Shown one piece after another: positions 29,759-39,401 of a stretch of 43,522 bases of DNA. How positions within the stretch are numbered: position 1 is the first letter of the stretch; the number at the start of each line of letters is the position of its first letter. Under the pieces are notes generated by a model that searched no databases, was not told the DNA's origin, and saw only the letters and a program-made list of their open reading frames with translations. The stretch comes from Chara braunii (Eukaryota; Streptophyta; Charophyceae; Charales; Characeae), in NCBI GenBank assembly GCA_003427395.1, contig BFEA01000072.1, positions 949,787 through 993,308 on the forward strand, written 5' to 3'. A program made the translations under genes and the position numbers.

Positions 29759-31706
29759 ATGGTTGACACACGTGGTGGAACGAGCACTACCCCATGTACA
29801 AAAGAGCAGGAAGAGAGAGTCGCTGCCATACTGAAAGAAAGGAAAGAGGAGGAGGCCAAGAAGAAGGCTCTGTTGGAAGCACAAGCGGCGAAGAAGAAGA
29901 AGCTTGAGGAAGAGATGGAGAAGGTGAAGAGAGAAGAGGAGTAGCTTAGAGAAGTAGATGAAGGAGAAGAAGAAGAAGGAGGAGAAGAGATACCCCTCGT
30001 GAGGACGGCGGCGAGAGAGGAAAAAGGGGAATCTAGTGGGGTCAATGAAGATGAGAAGAAATTGGAGAAGATGGTCTCATAGTGGGTGGCTAGCTTATCC
30101 CTGGGGGAGGATGAAGAAGCAGCGATGTACATCCCCCAGGACGAGAGGGATGCTGTTTGGGCGGAGATAAAGGCCTTGGAAGATCCGCTAGAACAACAGG
30201 CCCTGGAGGAGGAGAAGAGAATGGAGTGGAAATTGCGGTTGAGAAGGCAAAGAAGGAGGCGCATAGCGGCGGCTACTGAGTTGGAGAAGGAATTAGTCGC
30301 CGCAGCAGAACGGCATACGCAGGCGCTAGCCCAACAGGACGTACAGAGGAAGTTGGATGCGATCGCAAAGAGTATAGATGTATTGATTCGCACCCAACAG
30401 GAACAACTGCATACTTCCAGGGGCCATGATATAGCCTTACAGTCCATCCGAGTAGGCTTCAAGGACTTCGCCCACAACATGATGATGCGGATGGGCAGTG
30501 TGATGCAGGCCTGTATGAAGAACACATAACAACTCTGTGTTGGCGCCATAGAGGGCGCCAAGCTTGCAACTGCGAAGGAGGAGGAGGCACACCCGCGTAG
30601 GGAATGAGTCAAAGTCAAGTTTCCTAACGCCTACAGCGGGAAACAAGGGGAAAATTTTGATAATTGGGAGGCAAATATTAACTCTTACGTGCACCTCCAG
30701 GATATTATTCCTGAAGGGCAAGTCCTCATCGCATTCCACACCCTTAGGGACGAAGCATCTAGCTTCGCCAAATCGTTAGCCCGCACCGCCAAATGTGATA
30801 ATGACATGGTGGCGTACTCCACCATCACTCCCCTCAGTGAATTCTTAAAGTTAATTCGCGAACATTTCGCGGATGTAACCAAAGGAATTAAGGTCTCTGA
30901 CAAGCTCCAGACAATCCGCACAAGACAGTGGAAGAGTGTGAGGGCACTTAAGGGAGCCATGGATGAGCTTGTCGCAGTCCCTAACCATGGGGTCACTGAG
31001 CCACAGTTGGTTCAATTATTTTATCGAGCGATGCCCGAAGTTTGCACGGGCATTTGTACGACAAGTCGCGAGAACAAGATATGACTGACGATAGATTGAG
31101 TCGCGACGTCGTAGCATATGAGGCCCAATCCATGCCAGTGAAAGCCTTTTGGCACAAAGATTTTGACAAGGTCAAGAAGTGGAAGGGCCATACCATTTCA
31201 GGGCAGGTTTAAGGGTAAGGATAGCCTAATCCTAACTTTGGATGAGGGAGGAATGGAGGAGGTCCCGTAAGTGAGATAGAGTGGGGCCTCGAAGAGGAAG
31301 ACAGGAGTGTGGGTCAGGGGAGGTCCTATGCTGCGGTCGTGGTTGGAGGGGTCGCAAGGAAGAGGAGGAGGCCTGAGCTAAGGAGGCCGGGCCTCAAGTG
31401 GCCGAGGACAGGACGATCAGGGGGTTGGCGGCAGGGGAAACGATCAAGAGGGAGGTAGGGGTCAAGGTCCCCCGCAAAACCGTCCACGTTCCAATCGGTC
31501 ACCTTGTAGAAAAGGTGGATGGTATCCAGGCTTGCCACATGGCAGGTCTTGGGAGGATTTGGCTCTCGAGCATAAAGTATGGCAGAAAAGGATAGACCAG
31601 GATCAGTGTATTTATTGCGGTGATCCAGGTCATATTATCAAATATTGCCCAAAATATAGGGAGGTCCGATTTGTTGCACAGGCAGCAAAAGGCAACTGCC
31701 GGTAGG
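29759..31706 (+). pseudogene. gag: gag of the gypsy element, broken
   Basis: Gag forms the particle and packages the element RNA. It starts at ATG 29759 (CACCATGG, strong context) with MVDTRGGTSTTP. An E/K-rich predicted coiled coil follows (about residues 18-62). The same frame continues with in-frame stops at 29942 (TAG), near 30079 (TAG), 30527 (TAA) and 30605 (TGA). The core region from 30608 to about 31040 is intact (FPNAYSGKQGENFDNWEANI and on to FYRAMPE). A frameshift near 31040 moves the rest to another frame, which ends at 31210. A zinc knuckle CIYCGDPGHIIKYC (31607-31648) has all four ligands, C-X2-C-X4-H-X4-C. It lies in yet another broken frame. Two stops replace codons that would differ by one base, which fits point decay. 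Confidence 0.82.
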
Positions 31707-31869
31707 GGTCGCAACTGCCCTTACCCCTAGACCATGCGGAGAAGAGTGCGTGCACCATAGAGAATCTCCCAACCCACACTTGTCTATGGCAGAGGTTGCT
31801 GGCTAGTGCTTAGAAAGTTGTCCAGAGACTGCTTGCGTTAGGGTCTCTCTCGGCACTTCCCTCACAGGC

Positions 31870-32343
31870 GTGGCGAAAGAACTGAAGGAGAGGATGCCTG
31901 CTTGGGCCAAGATGAAAAAGAGTGAGAAAGGACAACTAGTATTGGTATATGTAGAGATTTTTAGAGGTAGAGTAGGGGCCCTTATAGACAGTGGGGCTAC
32001 CCGTAGCTATATTAGTCGTAAAGCGCTACCAAAGGTGAAGCTGAATTTGAAGGTCCGAAAGTTAGAGGAACCTATAGTCAGTATCCTTGCAGACAATCGC
32101 ACAATGCGAGTCGAGGATTACGTCGAGGGAGTCCAAACTTATTTTCGCCTAGAGAAAGATGGGAAGGTAGAAAAAGTTCTCCATTCCCTGACTCTCCTCG
32201 TAGAAGACAACCTCCCGTTTGATATAGTCCTAGGAATGGACTGGGGAGAGGCAACAGGGGCCACACTTCATTTGAGAGAGCATGAGTGTGGGCTCCCTAG
32301 TCCTTCAGGTGGAGTCAAGATTGCCCGTCCGTTTCATGTGTAA
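31870..32343 (+). pseudogene. pol (PR): Retropepsin-type aspartic protease segment
   Basis: The protease cuts the Gag-Pol polyprotein in the particle. This 158-codon open stretch has the active-site motif ALIDSGATRSYIS, with the catalytic Asp at 31987-31989 (residue 40 of the stretch). It also has the second conserved motif FDIVLGMDW about 83 residues later. Both are complete. The segment itself is open, but the upstream join to gag and the downstream join to RT are broken by stops (TAA at 32341), so it is part of a dead polyprotein. The start chosen is simply the beginning of the open stretch. Confidence 0.85.
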
Positions 32344-32397
32344 GGGATAGAGAACCCCTTAGCACATTGCTGCCTTAGTGCTCCTGCATTCGCAAGA

Positions 32398-33463
32398 TTG
32401 GTGAAGAAGGACAAGCTAGAAGACGAGGTTTTCATTGCCTATGTTAGGCCAGTTATTGAGCCTAAGTCCGAAGAGCCCATAAACCCTCTTATTGCCAAGT
32501 TGCTGGAAGAGTATGCAGATCTGTCTGAGCCACCTATAGGAGTAGTGCAACGGCCGATTCAACATTGGATTGAGATAGACCTGGCAGTAGAACTCCCAAA
32601 GGAGCGGTATACAGAATGTCCCCAAGGGAGTTAGAGGAGTTGCGGAAGCAATTAGACGAGCTCCTCTAGAAGGGTTGGATTAGGCCCAATTCATCTCCAT
32701 TTGGAGCGCCTGTTTTGTTTGCCCCCAAAAAGGAGGGAGAGTTGAGAATGTGCATAGACTATAGGGGTCTCAACCCCATCACAGTGAAGAATGCAGAACC
32801 ACTGCCTCAAATAGATGATTTGTTGGATGGAGTGCAGGGTTGCAGATACTTCTCTAAGATAGATTTGAAGTCAAGCTATCATCAGATAGAGGTCCATCCT
32901 GATGATCAGCACAAGACGACGTTTCGGACCAGATATGGGCATTATGAGTTTATAGTGATGCCCTTTGGACTAACCAACATGCCAGCTACATTTCAGCGCT
33001 GTATGAATAATCTGTTTAGGCCGTGGTTAGATAGATTTGTAGTTGTATATCTAGATGACATCTTAGTGTTTAGTAAGACCCTCCCGGAGCATGACGGCCA
33101 TCTAAGGCAGGTCTTGGAGAAACTAAGGGAAGCTAACTTCAAGATCAATGCGAAGAAGTGTGAGTGGGTCAAGACACAGGTTTTATACCTGGGCCACATT
33201 CTAGATGGAGATGGCATAAAGCCCAAGGACAATAAGATAGCAGCGATTAGAGATTGGCCGACTCCCCGCACGCCGACAGAGTTGCGGTCGTTCTTAGGGT
33301 TGGCAAATTATTATAGAAAGTTTGTCAGGAATTTCTCCACCATCGCTGCTCCCCTTCGCAGGTTGCTAAAGAAAGAGGCAATTTGGAAGTGGGATAAAGA
33401 CTGCACAGCGACCGTGAAGAAGTTAAAGCGGGCCTTAATAGAATGCCCTGTCCTCAAGGTAGC
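32398..33463 (+). pseudogene. pol (RT): Reverse transcriptase segment of gypsy pol
   Basis: It copies element RNA into DNA. The frame from 32398 encodes the connector and ends after a one-base loss near 32600. The next frame carries YRMSPRELEELRKQLDELL, a TAG at 32667 and then the RT proper. RT motifs are complete: KIDLKSSYHQI with the first catalytic Asp at 32862-32864, TRYGHYEFIVMPFGLTNMPA, then YLDDILVFSK (YxDD at 33048-33059) and LGHILDGDGIKP. LRSFLGLANYYRKFV marks the end of the RT thumb/connection, typical for Ty3/gypsy. From 32670 to 33587 there is no stop, so the catalytic part is the best preserved piece. Confidence 0.93.
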
Positions 33464-33845
33464 TGATCCATCGTTGCCATTCGTCGTTACCACTGACGCA
33501 AGTCAGTATGGCATAGGTGCTGTTCTACAGCAAGATGATGGTAATGGATATAGACCCGTAGAGTTCATCTTTGCTAGGATGCCTTGAAAAAGGTAGTGAC
33601 ATCCACCTACGAGAGGGAAGTCTACGCTCTCAGGCAAGCGTTAGAATACTGGAAGCACTACTTGCTTGGGAGGCACTTCAAAGTATATTCAAACCACGAG
33701 ACACTAAGGTGGCTGAAAACGCAGGCCAAGATGACACCAAAGCTAACTAGGTAGGCCACAAAGATAGATCAGTATGACTTTGAGCTCAACCCAATCAAAG
33801 GCAAATACAATGTAGTTGCGGACGCTCGGAGTAGGAGATTAGACT
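33464..33845 (+). pseudogene. pol (RH): RNase H segment of gypsy pol
   Basis: It degrades RNA in the RNA-DNA hybrid. FVVTTDASQYGIGAVLQ holds the first catalytic Asp (33495-33497). A frameshift near 33585 follows, then STYEREVYALRQALEYW with the conserved Glu. In the next motif, normally TDH, the sequence reads SNHETLRWL, so the expected catalytic Asp is Asn (33692-33694). A TAG interrupts at about 33751 before KIDQYDFELNPIKGKYN and the end of the domain at VADARSRR. Confidence 0.85.
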
Positions 33846-34797
33846 ACTTTGGAGCGATAGTGCATTCTTTGGATATAGGGAGAGACATGCAGCAGAGAGT
33901 TAAAGAAGCGTATACGCAGGACCCTATCTATAGCGACCTCCTCAAGAGAGTTAAGGAGGCACCAAAATCAAAACCAGATTACCACATTACAAACGACTTA
34001 TTATTTGAGAAGACCAATGTTGTAGACCGTTTATGCATTCCCAACAGCGAAGAGATCCGAAGTTTGATCGTAGGGGAATGCTATGATACAGAGGGCATTT
34101 CGATTGGCAGAAGACATTAGCCAACCTCATCCGTGCGTACACTTGGCCTGGTATGAAGGCCGACTGCATAGAATACATACGCAGTTGCAAAGTATGTCAA
34201 AGGAACAAGACTATTACGCGAGCCCCTCTAAGTCTTCTTAGACGATTGCCTATCCCAGAAGGACCCGAAGACTCGGTGTCTATAAATTTCATGGACACTG
34301 GCGTCAAAAGTAGACATGGCAAGAGTCAAGTCATGGTCATAATAGACAAGTTTAGCAAGTACGCCATTTTTGTTCTTTTGCCCTCTGAGGCACGCGTAGA
34401 GTTAGTGGTTCATAAGTTTTTTGACCATTGGGTCAGTGAGCATGGTATACCGCTGTCGATAGTTAGTGACAGCGGTACCAGGTTCACTAGTCAGAACTGG
34501 CAGGAATTGATGAAAGTTTATGGTTCGAAGTTATTAATGTCATCTGGCCGCTATCTTGAGATTAACGGCCAGACTGAACAAATGAACAAGCTCCTGCAGC
34601 AAGTTCTTAGGATGTACATTAGGCCCGATCAGATCAAGTGGGATGAGATGCTCCCAAAGGTAGCCAGCGCATACAATAACAGCGTGCATTTGTCCACGTG
34701 TTGCACTCCCAACGAACTACACAAGTCCTTTAGACCACGCAAACCATTCGAGGTGCTTAATCAGGATCAGATTCACAGGCTACCGCCCGATACATGA
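33846..34797 (+). pseudogene. pol (IN): Integrase zinc-binding and catalytic core
   Basis: It joins element DNA to the genome. The linker runs to CYDTEG at about 34095, where a frameshift occurs. The zinc-binding part continues in another frame with the terminal C-X2-C (SCKVCQ, Cys codons 34186 and 34195). In the catalytic core, Asp at 34294-34296 (INFMDTG), Asp at 34468-34470 (VSDSGTRF) and Glu at 34576-34578 (NGQTEQ) are present. There are exactly 35 residues between the second and third, the classical DDX35E. The usual SDRDPRF reads SDSGTRF and the usual AYHPQTDGQTE reads GRYLEINGQTE, so the surroundings have drifted. The core ends with a TGA at 34795. Confidence 0.9.
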
Positions 34798-34806
34798 GAG
34801 TTTGCG

Positions 34807-35373
34807 ATGCAGCACGAAAAAGAGATAGCTACCGTAGTTGACAACGTCGGGAAAGCCCAACACAGAATGATAGAGCAAGCTAATAAGCATCGACGCCCCT
34901 CGCAGTTTCAAGTAGGCGACTTAGTCTGGGTCAAGTCAAAAGAGTTTGCTCCTGAGGAGAACATCTCACAGAAGTTGTTGCCTGCGTATAGAGGACCGTG
35001 GCCAGTCCTAGAAGTCAAGGGCAGAGAGGATGGACCGTCCTACACTGTTGAGATTCCAGCACACCTCCACACCTACCCAGTGTTCCATGCGTCAAAGCTG
35101 TTGCCTTGCGTCACAAGTCAACAGTTTCCATCACGCAGATCCATGATCCCTCCAGATATGGATGGAAGATACNACATTGATGGTATAGTAGGTGAGGACA
35201 TCTTCAGGACAGGAGGTAGAGGTCGTCCGCAAAAACAGTACAAAGTCAGATTTTCCTTTCAGGAGCCAGAAGACGACCGCTGGTTTACACGTACATAACT
35301 TCTAGAGACAGCTCCCGACATAGTCAGAGCCTACGAAAGAAATAAGAAGGGCAAAGGTCCTGCCTTAGACTGA
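34807..35373 (+). pseudogene. pol (IN-CHD): Integrase C-terminus with chromodomain
   Basis: The stretch begins as an integrase C-terminal domain (QFQVGDLVWVKSKEF, YRGPWPVLEVKG, YPVFHASKLLP). It then shows a chromodomain-like end: IVGEDIFRTGGRGRPQKQY, KVRFSFQEPEDDRW and, past a TAA at 35296, LLETAPDIVRAYER to a TGA at 35371. Chromodomains of chromoviruses bind histone marks and steer insertion to heterochromatin. One base is undetermined (35173). The TAA replaces what is probably an acidic codon before LLE. This placement, at the end of pol and before the 3' LTR, is diagnostic of chromoviruses. Confidence 0.8.
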
Positions 35374-35399
35374 AGTATTCTCGCGGGACCTCGAATTTA

Positions 35400-35411
35400 G
35401 GCCGGCGGGAG
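35400..35411 (+). promoter_or_regulatory. Likely polypurine tract
   Basis: GGCCGGCGGGAG directly precedes the 3' LTR start TGAAACGG, where the plus-strand primer for reverse transcription must lie. It is not purely purine, so it is either degenerate or only the final GGCGGGAG counts. Confidence 0.45.
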
Positions 35412-35945
35412 TGAAACGGTTTTCACCTTTCTGCAGTCACAGATGCCGACACTAGAGTTTGATCCCCAAACCTTACCTTGCCCATGTACAGTATCGAGTT
35501 GACCCCCGAGTGTTTGAACCCGTGACCTGTATTTTGATAGTCGTTTGATGTCTGTCGTAAGTCTGTGTAGTTGTAGGGGTTCGATCTGTAGATCTGATGA
35601 GTAGGGGTCACAGCCTTGTAGAGGTCGCAGCTGTAGGTGTTCTGAGAGGTCAAGGTCGTAGCTGCTACAGTCCTGAAAGGCCAAGGTCGTAGCTGCTACA
35701 GTGTTCGAAAGGCCAAGACCACAGACTTCCGGAAGGTCTGGAAGTGGCCTATCGAAGTTGGCTCACGTTTAGACAGAGGCAAGTGGGCAAGTGGTGAGCC
35801 CAACTGCATTAAGTCGGCAGTGCGACTGCATCGAGTTGGCAGTGCAAACCCATGCAGTCAGCGGTACCGGTCCCAGTCAGTCATAGTCCAGTGGGACTTT
35901 GTGCACCAAGGGCATGGAAAGGGGCAGACCAACGAGTTACAGAAG

Positions 35946-35952
35946 TATAAAT
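35946..35952 (+). promoter_or_regulatory. LTR TATA box
   Basis: TATAAAT at the position conserved with 719-725. It places the U3/R border near 35977. Confidence 0.5.
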
Positions 35953-36135
35953 CAAGAGTCAGCGCCCAGCCATTCATTCATTCGCTGCGTAAGCCATGCG
36001 GAAGCGCTGCTACAGCGTCTTGTGCGAGGTGGTCTGCATGTTGCCCGAAGTCGAAGTGGGCTGAAGTGAGACTACGTAGCCATAGCTAGTGTTAGTAGAG
36101 CGGCCATAGCCGTTGTAGGAGGTAGTTAGGCAATA

Positions 36136-36157
36136 GTGTGTGTGTGTGTGTGTGTGT
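36136..36157. repeat. (GT)n in 3' LTR
   Basis: Matches the tract in the solo LTR. Confidence 0.9.
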
Positions 36158-36409
36158 CAGAGAGGGATGTGTGTGGGGTATTCAGGGTGATCCAGAGCTA
36201 AGTAAGTGTGAACGGTGGTGTTGGGAACAGTATCGAGGGTTGGATGTGTAGGCGCTTATGCGCCATACCCTGTGGAAGCAAGTTTGCATCCGAACTGAGT
36301 TCTCAATTTCAATATCTCTGAGTTTTGAGTGGGAGCTGTGTGGCAGTGTGAATCGCCATCTGTTTGCATGTATGTGAAGCAAAGAAGAAAGGGAGTCTGA
36401 TTGCACTGG

Positions 36410-36468
36410 GAAGATATCTTGTGTAAATGTGTTATCAGTGTGCGTTGTGTTGGGGGGGAAGACGGTAG
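36410..36468. mobile_element. Right half of the MITE split by the gypsy element
   Basis: It ends TGCGTTGTGTTGGGGGGGAA followed by GACGGTAG, the complement of the family's left end. It is the partner of 27380-27432. Confidence 0.65.
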
Positions 36469-37286
36469 CTCTGTGGAGAGTGCACACTGCCAGGCCAGCT
36501 CATTCATGAATAAGGGGAGGAGCAGCCACGGGGTATCTGCTCTGCTCAGCAGCAGCCATAGCTGCACTGAGGTGGAAGAAGGTTGGCCCTGGGGCCGGGG
36601 TGATCGAGGGAGGACAGCTGTGGGAACAGGGAGACTTACCTGGCAATGGCCAAAGAGCTCACTCTTGGTGGTCACACTCTGCAGCATTGTAAGGCGAGAG
36701 GAGAGTGGACAGGGAGAGTGTGAGGGAGAGCAGGCTGTGTATAGAGATAGTAGGCAAATAATGTAGAGGGTCACGTCATAGTAGAGCTGCTACATTGTGC
36801 TCGTATTTTGAACAGAGCCCAGAAGTTGGGCTTTCTTTATCAAAAGACTTTGTTGTCAGTGTGTTCTCATTTGGTGTGCTTTCAGGTTTGCAATTCTGCT
36901 TTCTGTTATGATCCTGGCGAATTTCGAGATACACATTCATCAGATAGTACAATGCCGTCCAATTGCAGAAAGAAATGAATGAACTTGAGAGGAGAGAGGA
37001 GGTTAGAAGAAGAAGAAGAAGTAAGAAGTTAGAAGAAGAAGAAGAAGTAAGAAAGAAGAAGAAGATGATGTACACCAGCATAGACAAATGATAAAGCTCT
37101 TCTTCTTCGCTCAACCCTCTCTTCCTCCTTATTTCCTCCTCTCTTATTCACACAAGAAATAATAATACAATGTTGAATAGCTGAACCAGAATCAAAGTCC
37201 GAATCCCTCTTCTACTGCTGGTATCACTTGAGGTCCACCATAGCCATGGCCGCCTCCCTCACTCTTCACTCTCATAGGTCGAGGCT
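36469..37286. other. Intergenic DNA with (GAA)n patch
   Basis: GAA-rich repeats lie at about 37005-37065. A CAGCAGCCATAGCTGCACTG phrase at 36541 echoes GCAGCCATAGCC in the gypsy leader. No supported gene. Confidence 0.5.
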
Positions 37287-37471
37287 ATGGCGGACTGCTT
37301 GGGCCTTGCCCTGCTGTGCTGCAAAGGACAACGCAAAGCAGCTATGGCTGCTCTAGCTCAGGCCACCATGCCTGACTCTGCCTCAAAGCTTCTTGGTGTA
37401 GCTCTCCCCAGCTGGGGTCTCCCTGCTGCAGCGCCCACCAAGGTGATGAAGATGGCTGCCACCATAGCCAG
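37287..37471 (+). CDS. Possible small exon with strong splice donor
   Basis: ATG 37287 (GCTATGG) opens about 61 codons that end in CCAG|GTAAGTACC, a near-ideal plant splice donor at 37472. The product is A/L/K-rich (MADCLGLALLCCKGQRKAAM at the start) and not recognised. The stretch lies upstream of a possible LTR-element primer site (38292), so it may be part of an LTR or leader rather than a host gene. No second exon is identified. Confidence 0.22.
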
Positions 37472-38291
37472 GTAAGTACCTCTGGCACTCCTCCCCCTTC
37501 CTGTCCTTCTTCCTCCTCCAAGTCCTTGCTTCTTCCCCAGCAGCGCTGCTCCATGCTAGCGGTAATCCAGCCAGCGCTCCAACCAGTGTGTCGCCAAACT
37601 TGCACACCGACAATGAGGCTGGGCTCTTCGCCCGGCCTGGAGATATAGCGGCCTGCTTGCCTCTTGGGCGGTGACTTCCAGGCCGTTCGGCCTTCCCAGC
37701 AACCGGTACCTCCTCCCTTCCGGAGGGAAACATCATTGGAGACTCTGATATTGCCCGTACAGGCCCTAGACTCAGACTGGTACCCGCCTAGACCTAGCCT
37801 ACAACTACTGGGCCTCTAAAAATGCCACTTTTGTCTTCTTCTGCCCGGCCTCCAGTACCTGGCACATCTACCGCTTCAGGGTGTGCTACCGGCCTACCTG
37901 CTACTTGAGTGTTTCCCCGCTGCTTCAAGTGCTGCGGCCTTTTTCCCCGCCACTTGAGTGTTTTCCCCCGCTGCAATCCTCAATTCCACGACCACGGTAA
38001 GTACCGGCCCTGAGGGCCGAACGAATCAACAAGTGCCCTTACGGGCCACACACACACTCAAGCCAACCAGCACTCAGACAGACATGCAGTCCAGCAAGCG
38101 TGCACACACACAGACTTGGTAGCAAGCGGAAAACTCAGCAAGGCATTCAGTCCATGAGCAAAACTCAGAAATCAGCCGTGTGTTTCAGTCCGTGTTTGGT
38201 CGGGTCATCACATTTCGACTTGTGCTTGTCCTGCTTTGAGTCTTTTGCAGCTTGGCAAATTCGTGTTCCCATTGGTTGGTCCCTTGCATTT
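37472..38291. other. Intergenic or LTR-like DNA
   Basis: Another GGTAAGTACCGGCC occurs at about 37991. If 38292 is a primer-binding site, an LTR should end at about 38287 (CTTGCA), but I could not find its second copy. Confidence 0.35.
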
Positions 38292-38303
38292 TGGTACCAG
38301 AGC
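38292..38303 (+). promoter_or_regulatory. Candidate primer-binding site for initiator tRNA-Met
   Basis: TGGTACCAGAGC differs by one base from TGGTATCAGAGC, the plant LTR-retrotransposon site complementary to the tRNA-iMet 3' end. CTTGCA a few bases earlier could be the LTR end. A gag-like relic lies 1.8 kb downstream. Confidence 0.4.
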
Positions 38304-38471
38304 GTGGCTCTCTAACCAGGGTATCTTAACGTTGGCCAGTCACGACTGATGGTGCTGGCTGTACTGGAAGGTGCCGTCGGCGGTGTTGTTGACGTTCTCA
38401 CTGGGTGGTGAACGATCTCCTGTGCTGGGTAGAGAGCGCAGGCGTGGAAGAAGCACGGATTATGTGAAGTC

Positions 38472-38813
38472 GGTGAGATAATCTGTGGTTGGGGCTAGCA
38501 TCATCAAGTGTGTGTTTCCTGAGCTTATGTACCCTACATTACTCTTCCTAACCTGAGGAAGAGCGTTTCACTTGAGAGTCCTCTCTAATTGTGAGTTGCG
38601 ATTGCACACTACCTAGGAGAGTAGGCCTTCGTTTGTCGCATTGGTGAGATAATCTGTGGTTGGGGGTAGCATCATCAAGTAAGTGTCCCTGACATTATCT
38701 ACCCTACATTACTCTTCCTAACCTGAGGAAGAGCGTTTCACTTGAGAGTCCTCTCTTATTGTGAGTTGCGAGTGCACACTACCTAGGAGAGTAGGCCTTC
38801 ATTTGGCACATCT
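38472..38813. repeat. 171-bp tandem repeat, two full units
   Basis: GGTGAGATAATCTGTGGTTG starts units at 38472 and 38643. Each has a perfect hairpin CTCTTCCT-AACCTG-AGGAAGAG and TTTCACTTGAGAGTCCTCTC. A third partial unit is at 39031-39074, interrupted by a MITE. Confidence 0.85.
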
Positions 38814-38857
38814 GGTGGGACAAGGCCGGTGCACAGGAAGTTCTCAGAGTGGACGAC

Positions 38858-38901
38858 GCACATGCATGCATGATGTGGGACTAGATCATGCATGCATGTG
38901 C
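38858..38901. promoter_or_regulatory. Perfect 17-bp inverted repeat of RY (CATGCATG) motifs
   Basis: GCACATGCATGCATGAT and ATCATGCATGCATGTGC are separated by 10 bases, about 70 bases upstream of the TATA box. CATGCA is the plant RY element bound by B3-domain factors. The second unit keeps only the right arm (about 39260). Confidence 0.5.
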
Positions 38902-39074
38902 AGACATAGCAGCCTCCGCTTGCGCTACAGGGGCAATTGGTGAATTGGCCAGGAGTTGTTCTGTGCACGTCTATAAATAGTACAGGGAAGGTGCCGGCTA
39001 TTGCTACCGAGTTGTGAACGCACTGGGGTGGTATTTCACTTGACACTCCTCTTATTGCGAGTTGCGAGTGCACA

Positions 39075-39183
39075 TTACCGTCTTCCCCCAAACATAACAC
39101 ACCCTAAAAATGAATATACGAGTTATACTTCCGGCCAGATACAGCCAAAATGAGGGTGCGTTGTGTTCGGGGGAAGACGATAG
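39075..39183. mobile_element. Intact TA-flanked MITE, CCGTCTTCCCCC family
   Basis: The left end is TACCGTCTTCCCCCAAACAT and the right end GTTCGGGGGAAGACGATA. TIRs of about 16 bp (CCGTCTTCCCCCGAAC with two changes) are enclosed by TA on both sides. This is the TSD of Tc1/mariner elements and their Stowaway-like MITEs. It splits a copy of the 171-bp repeat. Uninterrupted repeats carry TACCTAGGAGAGTA at this place, which may be the original site or a footprint. About 109 bp, no coding. Confidence 0.7.
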
Positions 39184-39401
39184 TCAGCCTTCTTTTGGCG
39201 CATCTGGTGGGAGAAGGCCGGTGCATGGGAAGTGCCCTGGGTAATGTTGGACTACATCACGCATGCATGTGCAGACATACCAGCCTCAGCATGCGCTACA
39301 GGGGCAATTGGTGAATTGGCCAGGAGATGTTCTGTGCACGACTATAAATAGTACGGGGAATGTACTGGCCATTGTTGCCGAGTTGTGAATGCACTGGGGT
39401 G

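Larger units (their letters stand above)
27433..36405 (+). mobile_element. Degenerate Ty3/gypsy chromovirus, full length
   Basis: The LTRs start TGAAACGG (27433 and 35412), and the right one ends GATTGCA at 36405. Order inside is gag, CCHC knuckle, aspartic protease, reverse transcriptase, RNase H, integrase, chromodomain. Integrase after RT places it in Ty3/gypsy, and the C-terminal chromodomain in the chromoviruses. CTGG lies on both sides (27429-27432 and 36406-36409), or ACTGG if the terminal A is shared, as the target duplication. At least five in-frame stops in gag and pol segments and at least four frameshifts show that this copy cannot make its own proteins. Where both LTRs are readable they differ at few positions, so insertion is younger than the solo LTR at 114. 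An assembly gap hides the end of the 5' LTR and the primer-binding site. Confidence 0.93.
35412..36405 (+). repeat. 3' LTR (994 bp)
   Basis: Starts TGAAACGG, ends GATTGCA, with a TATAAAT box at 35946-35952 and (GT)n at 36136-36157. Complete reference copy for the family in this window. Confidence 0.93.
38809..39401 (+). repeat. Duplicated TATA-bearing unit
   Basis: The segments 38809-39031 and 39198-39401 are copies. Both contain AAGGCCGGTGCA, GGGGCAATTGGTGAATTGGC and TATAAATAG (38972-38980 and 39343-39351), then GAGTTGTGAA(C/T)GCACTGGGG. The TATA boxes look like real core promoters, with a start expected near 39005 and 39376. The repeats may be LTR-like. Confidence 0.65.

Noticed and set aside
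29683-30618. 311-codon open frame on the minus strand
   Set aside because: It is antisense to the E/K-rich gag; the S/F-rich product comes from the complement of GAA/GAG codons.
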